In this document: piece by piece, positions 5,427-6,247 of the stretch
Layout: the number at the start of each line of letters is the position of its first letter
How positions within the stretch are numbered: position 1 is the first letter of the stretch
NCBI GenBank assembly: GCA_018262385.1
Contig: JAGSPQ010000419.1
Span: 1 to 6,247 of the forward strand
Length of the DNA stretch: 6,247 nt
Direction: 5' to 3'
From: Myxococcaceae bacterium
GTDB lineage: Bacteria > Myxococcota > Myxococcia > Myxococcales > Myxococcaceae
Position numbers and translations under genes: made by a program
The notes under the pieces: generated by a model
What the model was told of the DNA's origin: nothing
Databases searched by the model: none
Seen by the model: only the letters and a program-made list of their open reading frames with translations

Positions 5427-6247
5427 GCAGCAGCAGCGCGGCGAGCGGCCACAGCCCGGGAGCGGCGGCGCAGGACCTGCTCGGCGCCGGGTCCGCAGTC
5501 GCAGGCACTCCTGCGTCGGCCGGCGGCAGCGTCGTCCCCGAATCGGCCGGCTCCCCCGTTCCACTGTCGGGCGCCCCGGCGTCGCTCGGCAGCGACGCGC
5601 CCCCGATGCACTCACCGAGCATGCAGACCTGGCCCGCGCCGCAGAGGTCGCCGTCGTCGATCTTCCCGTTGCAGTCGTCGTCGATCCGGTTGCAGCGCTC
5701 GGTGAGCGGCGCGGCCGGGGTGCAGCTGGCGGAGTCGCACGAGGTGCCGGTGCGCTGGCACCAGCCGACCCCGCACTTCGCGTACACCCCCTCGTCGTAC
5801 TGGCCGTCGCAGTCGTCGTCGCGGAAGTTGCAGAGCTCCGTCGCGCCGGGCCGCAGCGCGGGGTCGAGGTCGTTGCAGTCGAGGCTGTTCGGCGCGCGGT
5901 TTCCGGTTCCGGTGCACCCGGTCTGGGGGGTGCCGTTCGCGGCGCCGTAGCCGTCCTTGTCCTGGTCGGGCCAGGTGGTGGTCGAGGTCAGCCCCTCGTC
6001 GAGCTGGCCGTTGCAGTTGTCGTCCGCTCCGTTGCACGCCTCGATCGCGCCCGGCTTCACCAGCGGGTTGCCGTCGTCGCAGTCGGTGCCGAGCGCCGCG
6101 TAGCCCGGCGGCACCGCGCAGTTGATCGCCGTGCCGCTTCCGACCGCGCCCACTCCGTCGCGATCGAGGTCGCGGTAGTAGGTGTTGCCCGCGCACCCGA
6201 AGAGAAACGACTTCTCGGCGAAGCCGGCCGCGTCTCCGCTGTTGGTG
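5389..6247 (-). CDS. MopE-like Cys/Asp repeat surface protein with MYXO-CTERM-like tail (5' end outside window)
   Basis: The frame is open from the right edge (first whole codon 6244-6246) to TGA at 5389-5391, giving 285 visible residues; the true start is beyond the window. The GTG at 6151-6153 is internal, because the codons before it (YYRDLDRDG) belong to the first repeat. Seen, numbering from the edge: repeat 1 (about 23-85, DCDDGN...GAIEACNGADDNCNGQLDEG), repeat 2 (about 91-153, DQDKDGYG...LDCNDLDP...ELCNFRDDDCDGQYDEG) and a shorter repeat 3 (154-198, ending ERCNRIDDDCNGKIDDG). This 'DxDxDG...DCDD...E.CN..DD(N/D)C(N/D)G..D(E/D)G' unit defines the putative metal-binding MopE family; the Asp-rich turns look calcium-binding. 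A Cys-rich patch (200-213) and a DAG/PADSG-rich linker follow, then SC (Cys259), a short hydrophobic stretch and an Arg-rich end, resembling the MYXO-CTERM sorting signal. It is probably exported and anchored to the cell surface. Confidence 0.88.
   Translation of the reverse strand, partial: TNSGDAAGFAEKSFLFGCAGNTYYRDLDRDGVGAVGSGTAINCAVPPGYAALGTDCDDGNPLVKPGAIEACNGADDNCNGQLDEGLTSTTTWPDQDKDGYGAANGTPQTGCTGTGNRAPNSLDCNDLDPALRPGATELCNFRDDDCDGQYDEGVYAKCGVGWCQRTGTSCDSASCTPAAPLTERCNRIDDDCNGKIDDGDLCGAGQVCMLGECIGGASLPSDAGAPDSGTGEPADSGTTLPPADAGVPATADPAPSRSCAAAPGLWPLAALLLLRSARARTRTGR

Noticed and set aside
3534..5615. Long minus-strand open frame (693 residues) under the SH3 and AgmX/PglI-type genes
   Set aside because: It is antisense to two genes with signal or anchor sequences and recognised domains. 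Its own translation is Arg/His-rich and featureless.
5606..5950. Plus-strand open frame of 114 residues opposite the MopE-like gene
   Set aside because: The minus strand carries three well-formed MopE-type repeats here. The plus frame is a Ser/Pro-rich complement of them.

Overview
The window is very GC-rich and densely coding. Several family signatures point to a myxobacterium or close relative (Myxococcota, formerly Deltaproteobacteria): an AgmX/PglI-type C-terminal domain, a MopE-like Cys/Asp repeat protein ending in a MYXO-CTERM-like tail, a DUF1501-like protein, and a plausible sigma-54-type promoter. The species cannot be told from the sequence. There are six protein genes, four complete and one cut by each edge. 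No RNA gene, CRISPR array, insertion sequence or integrase was seen.

Layout: 2-433 (+) is the C-terminal end of a DUF1501-like protein. 434-612 is a gap holding a palindromic, REP-like repeat and a candidate sigma-54 promoter. 613-2727 (+) encodes a bacterial homologue of major vault protein (MVP), the shell protein of the eukaryotic vault particle. 2708-3544 (-) encodes an M14-type zinc carboxypeptidase that converges on the MVP gene and overlaps its 3' end by 20 bp. A 46-bp divergent gap leads to 3591-4508 (+), a secreted protein with a GATase/ThuA-like body and a C-terminal bacterial SH3 domain. 4533-5426 (+) encodes a membrane-anchored, proline-rich protein with an AgmX/PglI tail. It overlaps by 38 bp the end of a convergent gene, 5389-6247 (-), for a MopE-like metal-binding-repeat surface protein that runs off the right edge.

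The most remarkable element is the MVP homologue. Its 704 residues follow the whole eukaryotic architecture from N-terminus to C-terminus: seven beta body repeats instead of nine, a band-7/SPFH-like shoulder, a charged cap helix and a cap-ring segment. The window therefore probably encodes the shell of a vault-like protein compartment in a bacterium. No counterparts of the eukaryotic vault partners (TEP1, PARP4, vault RNA) are visible. The peptidase is the closest neighbour but is on the opposite strand, so a functional link is only a hypothesis. The three right-hand genes all look like cell-envelope or surface proteins and need not be related to the vault gene.
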